Shown one piece after another: positions 37,387 through 47,690 of a DNA stretch of 64,000 nucleotides. Under the pieces are notes generated by a model. The model searched no databases. It saw only the letters and a list, made by a program, of their open reading frames with translations, and was not told the origin of the DNA. Source of the stretch: Nitrincola tapanii (lineage in GTDB: Bacteria; Pseudomonadota; Gammaproteobacteria; Pseudomonadales; Balneatricaceae); NCBI RefSeq assembly GCF_008368715.1, contig NZ_SMRS01000007.1, positions 1 to 64,000 on the forward strand, in the 5' to 3' direction. Within the stretch, counting starts at the first letter, position 1; every line of letters begins with the position of its first letter. The translations under genes were made by a program, and so were the position numbers.

Positions 37387-38115
37387 TTAAAGAGAAAACT
37401 GCTCGCCTAAATAGGCTGCACGAACCTGTTGATTCGCCATTATGTCAGATGGGCTGCCTTCTGCAAGGATTGTCCCTTCACTGACAATATAGGCGCGCTC
37501 GCAGATATCCAAGGTTTCACGCACATTGTGATCGGTGATCAAAATGCCGATGCCACGAGCTTGCAGATGACGGATGGTTTGTTTGATGTCATTGACCGAG
37601 ATGGGGTCTACACCCGCAAAAGGCTCATCTAACAGAATAAAGGCGGGTTCTGTGGCCAGAGCGCGCGCAATTTCAACACGGCGTCGTTCACCTCCGGACA
37701 AAGCCATGCCTAGGCTGTTGCGTAGGTGAGTGATATGAAACTCTTCCAGCAGTTCATCAAGAAGCTGCAAACGCTCGTTGCGCTTGAGTTCCTTACGCGT
37801 TTCGAGAATCGCCATAAGGTTATCGGCGACACTGAGTTTACGAAACACAGAGGCCTCTTGGGGTAGATAACCGATCCCTCGGCGGGCGCGCCCGTGCATG
37901 GGTAGGCGTGTAATGTCATCGCCGCCGATGCGTATCGCGCCCTGATCGGCAGCGATTAAGCCGACGATCATGTAAAAACAGGTGGTTTTGCCTGCACCAT
38001 TGGGTCCCAGGAGGCCGACTATCTCACCTTGACGGATACTCATCGAAACATCGCGTACCACCTGGCGGCCTTTGTAGGCCTTGGCTAGATGCAGTGCTTC
38101 CAGTTGTTGGGTCAT
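37387..38115 (-). CDS. lptB: LPS export ABC transporter ATPase LptB
   Basis: Cytoplasmic ATPase driving LptFG to extract lipopolysaccharide from the inner membrane and push it along the LptC-A-D bridge. The 242 residues have Walker [11 protein letters not shown]-loop [14 protein letters not shown], signature [16 protein letters not shown], Walker [14 protein letters not shown] and switch [10 protein letters not shown]. The ATG overlaps the lptA stop (TAATG). lptF and lptG are not in the window. Confidence 0.97.
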   Translation of the reverse strand: MTQQLEALHLAKAYKGRQVVRDVSMSIRQGEIVGLLGPNGAGKTTCFYMIVGLIAADQGAIRIGGDDITRLPMHGRARRGIGYLPQEASVFRKLSVADNLMAILETRKELKRNERLQLLDELLEEFHITHLRNSLGMALSGGERRRVEIARALATEPAFILLDEPFAGVDPISVNDIKQTIRHLQARGIGILITDHNVRETLDICERAYIVSEGTILAEGSPSDIMANQQVRAAYLGEQFSL

Positions 38116-38624
38116 TAGTTGCTAGCCTTAGGCTGAATAATCATTTCCACGCGCTGCCCACCACTGCGTTCGCTGCCGAAAGCATCGACGATCGACTTCT
38201 CCATATTGTAGACGATCCGCTCACCTGTGAAGTTATCTCCAGCTTGTTCAACTCGTGCCTGTTCGGTGATGGTGATGAGTTGGGCGTTCACCCGATAATC
38301 CATCTGTAAACCATAGGCTTTGGTGACGGGCTGATTCTGTGTCGCCTGTTGCTGGAAGTGGGCGGGGGAGCCGGTGGATATAATGCGTGAAATATTGCCT
38401 TCTTTATCACGGTGCATCTCTACCCGTGCGCCGGTTAGCAGCATGCTGCCCTGGCGAATCTCCACGTTACCGGTGTAAACCGAGATGCCGGTGGTTTCGT
38501 TCATACTGGCTTTGTCGGCACTGACACGAATCGGCTGGTTTTTGTCATCCGGGAGAGCCTGAGCGCTGGATGCCAGGAGGAGCCCTACACAAAACAGGGC
38601 ACGTAGAAGGTTAGTTTTTGACAT
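38115..38624 (-). CDS. lptA: LPS transport periplasmic bridge protein LptA
   Basis: A 169-residue periplasmic protein that polymerises into the beta-jellyroll bridge between LptC and LptD. A signal peptide ([18 protein letters not shown]) precedes the OstA domain: [39 protein letters not shown] and [19 protein letters not shown]. It overlaps lptC by 14 bp and lptB by 1 bp, indicating tight translational coupling. Confidence 0.95.
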   Translation of the reverse strand: MSKTNLLRALFCVGLLLASSAQALPDDKNQPIRVSADKASMNETTGISVYTGNVEIRQGSMLLTGARVEMHRDKEGNISRIISTGSPAHFQQQATQNQPVTKAYGLQMDYRVNAQLITITEQARVEQAGDNFTGERIVYNMEKSIVDAFGSERSGGQRVEMIIQPKASN

Positions 38625-39177
38625 AAGATCCTCTTACCTCGGACAGCAGATCAACACGGCGCTGGTCTAACCAGGCTTGCATGCCAATCGCATCGGTACG
38701 GCTCTGGCCTCGAGTCACCGTGACTGGGGCATCCGTTTCAGCATAATTTTCTGGAGGTAGCAGGCGTAGCACTGAGGTGGTTAAGCGTGTCTCTAATCCA
38801 GTAGGCGAATTATCGATAACCTCTACGTGACCTGCAAGCTCAATCTCGCTTTCGTCATCCTGCATAATGCCGTGATCGGCACGGACGCGTGTGGGTTCAC
38901 CCTCGGGTTGGGGGAGTCGCAGTAAAGGCTCGGTAAGATGCAGAACATCTTGTCCAGGTTTGTGCACCACAAGAGGGGAGTCCAATTCGCGTGCCAGCTC
39001 ACCCATGGTGTTAAATTGTTGCATCTGAGCATTGACCATAAAAAAGTCGATACGCTCTGGATCGTTTGCATCGCTGAGCCGAGTTTGACCGGGTGTGCCA
39101 AACAGCCCCCAATAAATCAAAGGCAGGCTGACGAAAAATAAAGGGAGCAGCCAGCGCAGCTTTAACCCGCGTACCAT
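38611..39177 (-). CDS. lptC: LPS export protein LptC
   Basis: A bitopic 188-residue protein that hands LPS from LptBFG to LptA. An N-terminal helix (about 8-24, RWLLPLFFVSLPLIYWGLF) anchors a periplasmic beta-jellyroll (about 40-185) seen in IDFFMVNAQMQQFNTMGE, RVRADHGIMQDDESEIELAG and DAPVTVTRGQSRTDAIGMQA. Its ATG overlaps the kdsC stop (TGATG). The divergent primary sequence is normal for LptC; synteny supports the call. Confidence 0.92.
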   Translation of the reverse strand: MVRGLKLRWLLPLFFVSLPLIYWGLFGTPGQTRLSDANDPERIDFFMVNAQMQQFNTMGELARELDSPLVVHKPGQDVLHLTEPLLRLPQPEGEPTRVRADHGIMQDDESEIELAGHVEVIDNSPTGLETRLTTSVLRLLPPENYAETDAPVTVTRGQSRTDAIGMQAWLDQRRVDLLSEVRGSYVKN

Positions 39178-39719
39178 CAGCGGAAAGCCTCAAGAAGTGA
39201 TTGAAGTTTGCCTTGCGCGGAGAGAATGGTTTCACAGAACTCGCGCGCGGCACCTTCGCCACCGGAGCGACGTGTACACCAGTCCGCTTCCGCGCAGACT
39301 AAAGGGTGGCCGTTCGGGACACTGGCACCAAAAGCCACAGTCGTGATGGCGGATAGATCGGGGAGGTCATCGCCTATATAAGCAGTGGTGCGTGCAGATT
39401 CACCACTCTCTTTCCAGATTTCAGTCAAGGCATCGAGCTTGTCTTCACGCCCTTGTAAAAGATAGGTGATGCCTAAAGCTTTAGCACGCATGGTGACTTG
39501 GGATGAGCTGCGGCCGGTGATAATGGCGGTTTTCAAGCCCGCTTGATGCAGGAGTTTGATGCCCAGGCCATCTAATGTGTTAAAGGTTTTAATCTCTTGG
39601 CCATCCGGTAGAAAGAGCAGCTGGCCATTGGTGAGTACGCCATCGACATCAAATACGACCAGTTTAACCGGTTGTAGGCGTTCGATGAGCGCGTTGGAGA
39701 GAGGTTGTGACATACACAA
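39177..39719 (-). CDS. kdsC: 3-deoxy-D-manno-octulosonate 8-phosphate phosphatase KdsC
   Basis: Dephosphorylates KDO-8-phosphate to KDO for the LPS inner core. This is a 180-residue capless HAD phosphatase that normally forms tetramers. Motif I is VVFDVDGVLTNG with both catalytic aspartates, motif II AIITGRSS, motif III lysine in QGREDKLDAL and motif IV YIGDDLPDL. GGEGAAREFCETIL closes it. It lies 18 bp after kdsD, so two consecutive KDO steps are coupled to LPS transport genes. Confidence 0.96.
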   Translation of the reverse strand: MCMSQPLSNALIERLQPVKLVVFDVDGVLTNGQLLFLPDGQEIKTFNTLDGLGIKLLHQAGLKTAIITGRSSSQVTMRAKALGITYLLQGREDKLDALTEIWKESGESARTTAYIGDDLPDLSAITTVAFGASVPNGHPLVCAEADWCTRRSGGEGAAREFCETILSAQGKLQSLLEAFR

Positions 39720-39737
39720 GCATCCTTTTAACAGAGA

Positions 39738-40721
39738 TCAGATAACACCGGCTTTTAATAGATCGTGCATATTTAAAGCACCGACCAGCTGTTGTTGCGC
39801 GTCGGTAACCAGCAGGGCGTTGATTTTACGGCTCTGCATTAACTCTAACGCCTCGGCCGCCAGGGCACCGGAGGCGATGGTTGCGCCGCCTCGAGTCATC
39901 ACTTCCGCAATGGCCGTCTGTTTTAGATCCAGGTTTTGATCCAGGGTTCGACGTAAATCACCATCTGTGAAAATACCGACCAACCGGTTGTCGCGATCGA
40001 CGACGGCGGTCATGCCTAAGCGTTTGCGCGTAATTTCTAATAAAGCCAGATGAATCGGAGTGTCGGCTTGGACGCGAGGAATCTCTTCGCCGCTGTGCAT
40101 AATATCGTCGACACGTAAGAGTAAACGTCGGCCTAGGCTGCCACCTGGGTGGGAAAACGCAAAGTCCTCTTCGCTGAATCCGCGTGCTTCTAACAGGGCA
40201 ATGGCCAGAGCATCCCCCAGTGCCAACTGTGCCGTGGTGCTGGAGGTGGGTGCTAGGTTTAACGGGCAAGCCTCGCGCTCGATCGGTAGATGTAGATTCA
40301 CATCAGCAAAGCGTGACAGGGTGGAATGAGGATTGGAGGTGATGCTGATCAAAGGCGCTTTCATGCGTTTGATCAGAGGCAGGATCGTCACCAGCTCGGA
40401 GGTTTCTCCCGAGTTGGAAAGCGCTAAAACCACATCCTTAGAGGTAAACATGCCGAGATCACCATGGCTGGCTTCCGCGGGGTGAACAAAAAAAGCGGGT
40501 GTGCCGGTGCTGGCGAGGGTGGCGGCGATTTTATTGCCTATATGGCCAGATTTGCCCATGCCGGTGACAATAACGCGCCCTTCACAAAGGATTAAGAGAC
40601 GACAGGCGGCGGCAAAATCACCATTCAGTTGATGAGCCAGGGCTTGAATCGTGTCTATCTCGATCGCTAGGGTGCGTTGAGCACTGGATAAAAAATCAAA
40701 ATCGATGTTCGGGCGTGTCAT
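39738..40721 (-). CDS. kdsD: D-arabinose 5-phosphate isomerase KdsD
   Basis: Converts ribulose 5-phosphate to arabinose 5-phosphate, the first step towards KDO. The 327 residues contain a SIS sugar-isomerase domain (about 35-175: VTGMGKSGHIGNKIAATLAS, EASHGDLGM, LSNSGETSEL, the TSSTTAQLALGDALAIALL stretch) and two CBS domains (about 205-327). It heads the kdsDC-lptCAB-rpoN-hpf-ptsN-rapZ-npr-darP run on the minus strand, divergent from mlaF over 196 bp. Confidence 0.96.
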   Translation of the reverse strand: MTRPNIDFDFLSSAQRTLAIEIDTIQALAHQLNGDFAAACRLLILCEGRVIVTGMGKSGHIGNKIAATLASTGTPAFFVHPAEASHGDLGMFTSKDVVLALSNSGETSELVTILPLIKRMKAPLISITSNPHSTLSRFADVNLHLPIEREACPLNLAPTSSTTAQLALGDALAIALLEARGFSEEDFAFSHPGGSLGRRLLLRVDDIMHSGEEIPRVQADTPIHLALLEITRKRLGMTAVVDRDNRLVGIFTDGDLRRTLDQNLDLKQTAIAEVMTRGGATIASGALAAEALELMQSRKINALLVTDAQQQLVGALNMHDLLKAGVI

Positions 40722-40848
40722 GGGCAGGCGAGCCTTGTGTTCACATCAGGGATGAATAAACCTTAAGTTTACCCCACTCAACCGGCTTACGCATCCACGT
40801 CTGGATCCAGTCCTCAGGCATCTTGTGCAAAGCTTAAGCAACTTCGTT

Positions 40849-40876
40849 TTATTGTTGGTCAGGCTGATGGTATATT
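40849..40876 (+). promoter_or_regulatory. Candidate promoter of the mlaFEDCB operon
   Basis: TTATTG (40849-40854), a 16-bp spacer and TATATT (40871-40876) form a -35/-10 pair 42 bp upstream of the mlaF ATG, within the divergent kdsD-mlaF gap. I see no other clear element in that gap. Confidence 0.45.
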
Positions 40877-40917
40877 TGGCAACTTTATGGCTGTAAATCT
40901 TGAAGTAGGTTAAGTGA

Positions 40918-41766
40918 ATGGATGCCGAAAAGCGCGCTTCCGTCTATCGTCCATCGCCGCAAGACACCATCATCGAAGTCACCGACATGACCTTCTCGCG
41001 TGGATCGCGCAAGATCTTTGATGGCGTGAGTCTGCGTATTCCTAAGGGCAAAGTGACGGCTATTATGGGGCCGTCGGGGACTGGAAAAACCACCCTGCTG
41101 AAGCTGATAGGTGGTCAGCTTTTGCCTGATTCCGGTGAAATCCGCCTCGAAGGCCAGAATATTCCTGGCCTGAGCCGACGTGAATTATTTGTCGTGCGTG
41201 AGCGGATGGGCATGCTCTTTCAGAGCGGTGCTCTGTTTACCGACATGAATGTATTTGACAATGTTGCCTTCCCGATTCGGGTGCATACTCAGCTGCCCGA
41301 AGACATGATTCGTGACATAGTGCTGATGAAGTTGAACGCGGTGGGTTTACGCGGCGCGGTTAAACTCATGCCCAGTGAGTTGTCGGGCGGCATGGCTCGA
41401 CGTGTGGCCCTGGCACGTGCGATAGCGCTCGATCCCGATATTGTGATGTACGATGAGCCTTTTACCGGACAGGACCCAATCGCAATGGGCGTGCTTGTCA
41501 ACTTGATTAAACGTTTGAACGAAGCGCTGGGGCATAGCAGTATCATCGTCTCTCACGATATACAGGAAACCCTTTCGATCGCTGATTACATTTACCTCCT
41601 ATCCGATGGCAAGGTCATTGCCGAGGGGACACCGGAGGAGTTACGCCAGGTGGAAAGTGAGAAGGTGCGTCAGTTTGTTGAGGGTTTGCCCGATGGCCCT
41701 GTGCCTTTCCACTATCCGGCACCGGATTATGTGGAGCAGCTGATGTCGACAGGAGAAACCCGGTGA
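40918..41766 (+). CDS. mlaF: Phospholipid transport ABC ATPase MlaF
   Basis: ATPase of the MlaFEDB complex, which moves mislocalised phospholipids between outer and inner membranes to keep outer-leaflet asymmetry. The 282 residues have Walker [11 protein letters not shown]-loop [18 protein letters not shown], signature [16 protein letters not shown], Walker [14 protein letters not shown] and switch VSHDIQET. A short N-terminal extension (about 1-18) precedes the usual start. It overlaps mlaE by 4 bp. Confidence 0.96.
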   Translation: MDAEKRASVYRPSPQDTIIEVTDMTFSRGSRKIFDGVSLRIPKGKVTAIMGPSGTGKTTLLKLIGGQLLPDSGEIRLEGQNIPGLSRRELFVVRERMGMLFQSGALFTDMNVFDNVAFPIRVHTQLPEDMIRDIVLMKLNAVGLRGAVKLMPSELSGGMARRVALARAIALDPDIVMYDEPFTGQDPIAMGVLVNLIKRLNEALGHSSIIVSHDIQETLSIADYIYLLSDGKVIAEGTPEELRQVESEKVRQFVEGLPDGPVPFHYPAPDYVEQLMSTGETR

Positions 41767-42545
41767 TAGATCGTATTCAACGACTTGGACACAAAACACT
41801 CTCCAAATTGGCGGCTTTTGGCCGTTCCGGGCAAATTCTATTGCAGTCGGTTGTAGCGCGTCCGGCACCCTTGATGATGTTGCCGCTGCTGATTAAGCAG
41901 ATCTATTTTGTCGGTGTGCTGTCTCTGGTGATTATTGTTGTCTCGGGTGCATTCATCGGCATGGTGCTGGGGTTGCAGGGGTACACCATTCTGGTGGACT
42001 ACGGCTCTGAACAGGCCGTGGGGCAGATGGTCGCACTGAGCTTGTTGCGCGAGTTAGCCCCGGTCGTGACGGCACTTCTCTTCGCCGGCCGTGCAGGTTC
42101 TGCGCTTACAGCGGAAATTGGCTTGATGAAAGCCACCGAGCAGCTGGCGAGTTTGGAGATGATCGGCGTGGATCCCTTGCGTCGAATTATCGCGCCACGT
42201 TTATATGCAGGGTTTATCTGCATGCCCCTGTTGTCGATGATTTTTGCCGTGGTGGGCATTTGGGGTGCTGCGGTGGTCGCGATTGACTGGTTAGGTATCT
42301 ACAGTGGTGCTTATTGGGCAAACATGCAGCAATCTGTGGATTTTTGGAACGATGTGGTCAACGGACTGATCAAAGCGGTGGTCTTTGGTTTTGTCGTGAC
42401 TTGGATCGCGGTCTACCAGGGTTATGACTGTATCCCAACTTCTGAGGGGATCAGTCAGGCGACAACGCGTACCGTGGTTTACTCATCCTTGGCTGTTCTT
42501 GGGCTGGATTTTATTCTTACCGCTTTGATGTTTGGAGATTTTTAA
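41763..42545 (+). CDS. mlaE: Phospholipid transport permease MlaE
   Basis: A 260-residue membrane subunit of MlaFEDB with about five or six helices. Typical segments are [20 protein letters not shown] (coupling and first core helices), [20 protein letters not shown], the [17 protein letters not shown] loop that contacts MlaF, and a C-terminal [20 protein letters not shown]. It lies between mlaF and mlaD in the canonical order. Confidence 0.96.
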   Translation: MIDRIQRLGHKTLSKLAAFGRSGQILLQSVVARPAPLMMLPLLIKQIYFVGVLSLVIIVVSGAFIGMVLGLQGYTILVDYGSEQAVGQMVALSLLRELAPVVTALLFAGRAGSALTAEIGLMKATEQLASLEMIGVDPLRRIIAPRLYAGFICMPLLSMIFAVVGIWGAAVVAIDWLGIYSGAYWANMQQSVDFWNDVVNGLIKAVVFGFVVTWIAVYQGYDCIPTSEGISQATTRTVVYSSLAVLGLDFILTALMFGDF

Positions 42546-42546
42546 C

Positions 42547-43005
42547 ATGCGTATGCGTACCCTAGAAATCAGCGTAGGCGCTTTTATGCTGATCGGTTTT
42601 TTGGCTTTGATCGTACTGGCGTTGAACGTTAGCGGCCTGAACATGGCACCTAAAAGTGGCAGCTATAAACTCTATGCAAATTTTGAGAATATAGGTGGCC
42701 TGACCACGCGTGCTAAGGTCGCGATGTCGGGCGTGCAGATAGGTGAAGTGCGTGCCATACGTTTGGACCCACGCCTGTTGATGGCCGAAGTGGAATTAGA
42801 AATCTACGCCGATGTTGATTATCTCAGTACTGACAGTTCGGCGATGATTTTGACTTCCGGTCTCTTGGGCCAGCAGTATATCGGCATTATTCCAGGCGGT
42901 GATGAAGAGGTTCTGGGTGAGGGCGACTTCATTTTTAATACCCAGTCGGCTCTGGTGTTAGAAGATCTGGTGGGCAAGTTTTTGATGAATCAAGTGAGTG
43001 AATAA
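42547..43005 (+). CDS. mlaD: Phospholipid transport MCE-domain protein MlaD
   Basis: A 152-residue inner-membrane-anchored MCE protein that forms a hexameric periplasmic ring channelling lipid to MlaC. I chose the ATG at 42547 (MRMRTLEISVGAFMLIGFLA), one base after the mlaE stop; 42532 is inside mlaE. The single helix (about 8-28) is followed by the MCE domain (about 38-115: YKLYANFENIGGLTTRAKV, SGVQIGEV, GLLGQQYIGIIPGG). Confidence 0.95.
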   Translation: MRMRTLEISVGAFMLIGFLALIVLALNVSGLNMAPKSGSYKLYANFENIGGLTTRAKVAMSGVQIGEVRAIRLDPRLLMAEVELEIYADVDYLSTDSSAMILTSGLLGQQYIGIIPGGDEEVLGEGDFIFNTQSALVLEDLVGKFLMNQVSE

Positions 43006-43006
43006 G

Positions 43007-43666
43007 ATGACCTTGAAAAAAAGCTATTTTGGCTGGTTTCTGGCGGGACTGGTAACACTACTCAGCAGCCAGACGCAAGCCGCAGATGAGTCTTGGCAGG
43101 CGGCCAGTCAAGTGGTTGAACAAACCACTGAAAAAATGCTGGTGTTGATGGACGATAAGTCTTTACGTGCGACCAGTAATCGTGAGCGCCTGCAACATGA
43201 GATTGAAAGCATCGTGACGCCGGTGATTGATTTCTACGGTTTCGGTCGCGGTGTCATGGGGCGTTTTGCACGCACCGCGACAGAGGAAGAGCTTACGCGC
43301 TTCTCTGATATCTTAAAAACGACGTTGGTACGTACCTACTCGATTGCGATGAGTGATTTTTCAGTTAAAGAGTATCGTATTCTGCCACCCCGTGCGCCAA
43401 GTCCACAGCCAGATATGCAGGTTGTGAATGTGGTTTTGACATCGGGTAACAACAAAACCTTTAACGTCATGTACTACATGCGTAAGGTTGAGGGTAACTG
43501 GATGCTGGTTAACGTTATGGTGGAGGGGATTAACTTGCGTTTAACCTTCCAGAACCAGTTTGCAGACATGTATCAGCGTAGTCGTAGTATTGCCGCTGTA
43601 ATTGATAATTGGGAAGAACGTGTGGCGAGCACAGTCGCTCAGGTCATTGAAGATGTCGAAAGTTGA
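43007..43666 (+). CDS. mlaC: Periplasmic phospholipid shuttle MlaC
   Basis: A 219-residue soluble lipid carrier moving phospholipid between MlaD and the outer-membrane MlaA (not in the window). The start at 43007 follows mlaD by one base, and a signal peptide ends LLSSQTQAADE. The Ttg2D/MlaC fold is seen in LQHEIESIVTPVIDFYGFGR, FARTATEEELTRFSDILKTT and WMLVNVMVEGINLRLTFQNQ. It overlaps the STAS gene by 14 bp. Confidence 0.95.
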   Translation: MTLKKSYFGWFLAGLVTLLSSQTQAADESWQAASQVVEQTTEKMLVLMDDKSLRATSNRERLQHEIESIVTPVIDFYGFGRGVMGRFARTATEEELTRFSDILKTTLVRTYSIAMSDFSVKEYRILPPRAPSPQPDMQVVNVVLTSGNNKTFNVMYYMRKVEGNWMLVNVMVEGINLRLTFQNQFADMYQRSRSIAAVIDNWEERVASTVAQVIEDVES

Positions 43667-43943
43667 GTTGATGGCTGCGGGGCAGATACGCGTTGAGGGA
43701 GATTTGCTCTTTTCAACCGTTGTGCCGATACGTGAGCAGCTGGTACGTCTACTGCGCGATCAAGCAGGTGAAGTAAAAGTGGATTTTTCGGCAGTTGGTC
43801 GCGTCGACAGCTCCGCCCTTTCGTTATGGTTATGTTGTGAACGTCAAGCTAAACAGCAAGGGCTTAAGTTGAATGCTCAGGCCGTTCCCCAGGATTTGAT
43901 GTCCATCGCACGTTTAGTGGGTTTTGAGACAGATCTCCACTGA
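43653..43943 (+). CDS. mlaB: STAS-domain subunit MlaB
   Basis: A 96-residue cytoplasmic STAS protein that binds MlaF and is needed for its ATPase activity and stability. I chose the ATG at 43653 (MSKVELMAAGQIRVEG), because a 43602 start is well within mlaC. The conserved VDFSAVGRVDSSALSLWLCC segment contains the DSSA motif of STAS domains (phosphorylatable serine in anti-sigma antagonists, structural here). It is the last gene of the operon and is followed by a terminator. Confidence 0.93.
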   Translation: MSKVELMAAGQIRVEGDLLFSTVVPIREQLVRLLRDQAGEVKVDFSAVGRVDSSALSLWLCCERQAKQQGLKLNAQAVPQDLMSIARLVGFETDLH

Positions 43944-43955
43944 AGCTGTATTCTA

Positions 43956-43991
43956 GGGTCGAATTGGCGTAATGCCTTTTCGACCCTTTTT
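43956..43991 (+). terminator. Intrinsic terminator of the mla operon
   Basis: GGGTCGA (43956-43962) pairs with TCGACCC (43980-43986), with an inner GGC/GCC pair, followed by TTTTT. It begins 13 bp after the mlaB stop and separates the mla operon from ibaG. Confidence 0.85.
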
Positions 43992-44040
43992 CGTTATGAT
44001 TCCCCACCTAGATAAGAACTGATCCTTCCGGAGTAAAAAT

Positions 44041-44289
44041 ATGCAGGCTGCAGAAGTGAAGCAGATTATTGAAAATCAACTCGAAGGCTGTGAAGTTTTG
44101 ACCGCAGGTGAGGGTTGTGATTTTCAGATTACCGTTGTCGGTGACATCTTTGCCGGCTTAACACCCGTGAAAAAGCAGCAGTTAGTCTATGGCTGTTTGA
44201 ACAAGCAGATTGCCAGTGGTGCGATTCATGCGGTGACCATTCGTACCTATACCCCAGAGCAGTGGGCTGCGCTCAACGCATCCGCTTAA
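44041..44289 (+). CDS. ibaG: BolA-family protein IbaG
   Basis: An 82-residue BolA-fold protein; family members bind monothiol glutaredoxins and Fe-S clusters and are acid-induced in E. coli (YrbA). The fold is evident from VKQIIENQLEGCEVLTAGEG, ITVVGDIFAGLTPVKKQQLV and the closing IHAVTIRTYTPEQW. It lies 23 bp before murA, the conserved mla-ibaG-murA order. Confidence 0.93.
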   Translation: MQAAEVKQIIENQLEGCEVLTAGEGCDFQITVVGDIFAGLTPVKKQQLVYGCLNKQIASGAIHAVTIRTYTPEQWAALNASA

Positions 44290-44303
44290 GTCCCTCAGAT
44301 TAG

Positions 44304-45575
<1,272 letters not shown>

Positions 45576-45586
45576 GAGAGAAGTCG

Positions 45587-46237
45587 ATGTCACAGCAGCT
45601 TACGATCGCTCTATCTAAAGGGCGTATACTTGAAGAAACCCTGCCGCTCTTGGCTGCGGCTGATATTTTTCCGGCTGAAGATATATTCAAGAGCCGTAAG
45701 CTGACGTTTGAGACCAACCATCCTCATATACGCTTATTAGTGATCCGCGCAACCGATGTGCCGACTTATGTCGAATATGGCGGCGCGGATATGGGGGTTG
45801 CGGGTAAAGACGTATTAATGGAACACGGCGGAGAAGGTTTGTACGAACCTTTGGATCTGGAAATCTCGCGCTGTCGTTTAATGGTGGCGGGCTTAAAAGA
45901 TGCGCCGCGTGTGGAAGGCCGGATGCGAGTGGCGACCAAATTTGTCCGGATCACTCAGGAATATTATGCCCGTTTAGGTGTCCAAGTGGATCTGGTGAAG
46001 CTGTATGGTGCGATGGAATTAGCACCGATCATGGGATTGGCCGATCGCATTGTCGATATTGTGGACACGGGTAACACTCTGCGTGCGAACGGTTTGGAAG
46101 CCTTTGAACACATTGCCGATATCAGCTCACGCTTAGTGGTTGGGCAGCCCTCCATGAAGATGAAATATGCATTAATTCAGCCAATTTTGGATAAGATTCA
46201 AGCCGCTGTGGTGGCAAAGCGTGAGGGTAATTTATGA
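45587..46237 (+). CDS. hisG: ATP phosphoribosyltransferase, short form (HisG-S)
   Basis: Catalyses the first histidine step, joining ATP and PRPP. At 216 residues it lacks the C-terminal regulatory domain, so it is the short form that needs HisZ as a regulatory subunit; hisZ is not in the window. Motifs are [43 protein letters not shown] and the PRPP-binding [16 protein letters not shown]. It overlaps hisD by 4 bp. Confidence 0.96.
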   Translation: MSQQLTIALSKGRILEETLPLLAAADIFPAEDIFKSRKLTFETNHPHIRLLVIRATDVPTYVEYGGADMGVAGKDVLMEHGGEGLYEPLDLEISRCRLMVAGLKDAPRVEGRMRVATKFVRITQEYYARLGVQVDLVKLYGAMELAPIMGLADRIVDIVDTGNTLRANGLEAFEHIADISSRLVVGQPSMKMKYALIQPILDKIQAAVVAKREGNL

Positions 46238-47541
46238 GCCGTATAGCGATTCGTCGTCTCAACTCCCGTCAGTCAGATTTTAATCTTCAACTCGATCAGT
46301 TACTGGCTTGGGAGAGTGTCTCAGATACCCGTGTAAATGCCGTAGTGGATGAAGTCATCGCAGAAGTGAAAGCACGTGGTGATGAAGCCTTGATCGAATA
46401 CACCAATCGTTTTGATCGTATGTCTGTGGATTCGATGCAAGCGCTGGAGATGGGAGCTGAACGTTTACAACAATCTTTAGCTTCCTTGCCCGATGCCCAG
46501 CGTCAAGCGTTAGAAAAAGCGGCGGATCGCATTCGGGTCTATCACGAGCGCCAGAAAGGTGAGTCTTGGACCTATACCGAAGCAGACGGCACACTGCTGG
46601 GTCAGCAGGTAACACCAATGGATCGAGTCGGTATTTATGTTCCCGGAGGTAAAGCGGCTTACCCATCCTCAGTATTGATGAATGCTTTACCCGCTAAGGT
46701 GGCGGGAGTCAAAGAGATCATCATGGTGGTGCCAACCCCTGATGGTGTGGTCAATGAACTAGTCTTGGCAGCAGCGGCCTTAGCCGGTGTGGATCGTGTC
46801 TTTACGATAGGGGGGGCTCAGGCAGTAGCGGCTCTTGCTTATGGCACTCAGACAGTTCCGCGTGTCGATAAAATCGTAGGCCCAGGCAATATCTATGTGG
46901 CAACCGCTAAGCGTGCCGTATTTGGCGCGGTTGGAATTGATATGATTGCAGGCCCTTCAGAGATACTGGTGATCTGTGATGGCCAAACCGATCCTGATTG
47001 GATTGCGATGGATCTCTTTTCTCAGGCGGAGCATGATGAGGACGCACAGTCGATTCTGATCTGCCCAGATGCCGCCTTTATTGATCGGGTTGAAGAGAGT
47101 ATCCAGCGTCTATTGCCGACGATGGAGCGTGCCGAGATTATTGCCGTCTCGATTCAGAATCGGGCGGCTTTAATCGAAGTCGCTGATCTGCATGAAGCGG
47201 CTGAGTTGAGTAACCGTATTGCACCTGAGCATTTGGAATTATCGGTTGCCGATCCGCAGGCGCTGTTGCCGGAGATACGTCATGCGGGTGCTATTTTTAT
47301 GGGGCGTTACACGGCTGAATCACTGGGGGATTACTGTGCTGGACCTAACCATGTTCTGCCGACATCCGGTACGGCACGCTTCTCCTCGCCATTAGGGGTT
47401 TATGACTTCCAAAAACGCTCATCGCTGATCATGTTTTCGGCACAGGGAGCATCGGAAATGGGTAAAGTTGCCTCTGTCCTGGCGCGTGGCGAGAGTTTGA
47501 CAGCTCATGCACGTTCTGCAGAGTATCGAATTTTAGATTAA
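46234..47541 (+). CDS. hisD: Histidinol dehydrogenase
   Basis: Zinc enzyme that performs the last two oxidations from histidinol to histidine with NAD+. The 435 residues show [50 protein letters not shown], zinc and catalytic residues in [12 protein letters not shown] and IAPEHLEL, and [15 protein letters not shown]. In Pseudomonas hisC follows; here a 130-bp non-coding stretch with repeats follows, then a convergent protease gene. Confidence 0.97.
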   Translation: MSRIAIRRLNSRQSDFNLQLDQLLAWESVSDTRVNAVVDEVIAEVKARGDEALIEYTNRFDRMSVDSMQALEMGAERLQQSLASLPDAQRQALEKAADRIRVYHERQKGESWTYTEADGTLLGQQVTPMDRVGIYVPGGKAAYPSSVLMNALPAKVAGVKEIIMVVPTPDGVVNELVLAAAALAGVDRVFTIGGAQAVAALAYGTQTVPRVDKIVGPGNIYVATAKRAVFGAVGIDMIAGPSEILVICDGQTDPDWIAMDLFSQAEHDEDAQSILICPDAAFIDRVEESIQRLLPTMERAEIIAVSIQNRAALIEVADLHEAAELSNRIAPEHLELSVADPQALLPEIRHAGAIFMGRYTAESLGDYCAGPNHVLPTSGTARFSSPLGVYDFQKRSSLIMFSAQGASEMGKVASVLARGESLTAHARSAEYRILD

Positions 47542-47599
47542 GGATTCTGCTCTCTATTCTCTGCTTTGCCGCATAGGTATTTTTTGCACAGAGCAGAGA

Positions 47600-47629
47600 T
47601 GCTTCTGGATTAGGTGCTTCTGGATTAGG
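47600..47629. repeat. Tandem duplication of a 15-bp unit
   Basis: TGCTTCTGGATTAGG occurs twice in direct succession (47600-47614, 47615-47629), followed by a further partial echo ending CCATTAGGAGTGC. It lies in the gap between hisD and the convergent protease gene, with no credible coding frame. Confidence 0.85.
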
Positions 47630-47658
47630 GGTGCCATTACCATTAGGAGTGCAACAAC

Positions 47659-47690
47659 CCAGCCTCAAGACCTATCGGGATTGAGGCTGG
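47659..47690. terminator. Perfect 10-bp inverted repeat at the hisD/protease convergence
   Basis: CCAGCCTCAA (47659-47668) and TTGAGGCTGG (47681-47690) are exact complements 12 bp apart. The right arm overlaps the last codons of the minus-strand protease gene. It could end transcripts from either side, but neither strand has a clear T-run. Confidence 0.5.

Noticed and set aside
47429-47668. Minus-strand 79-codon frame over the hisD end and repeats
   Set aside because: It overlaps hisD, its repeated PNPEA stretch comes from the tandem DNA duplication, and no ribosome-binding site is seen.
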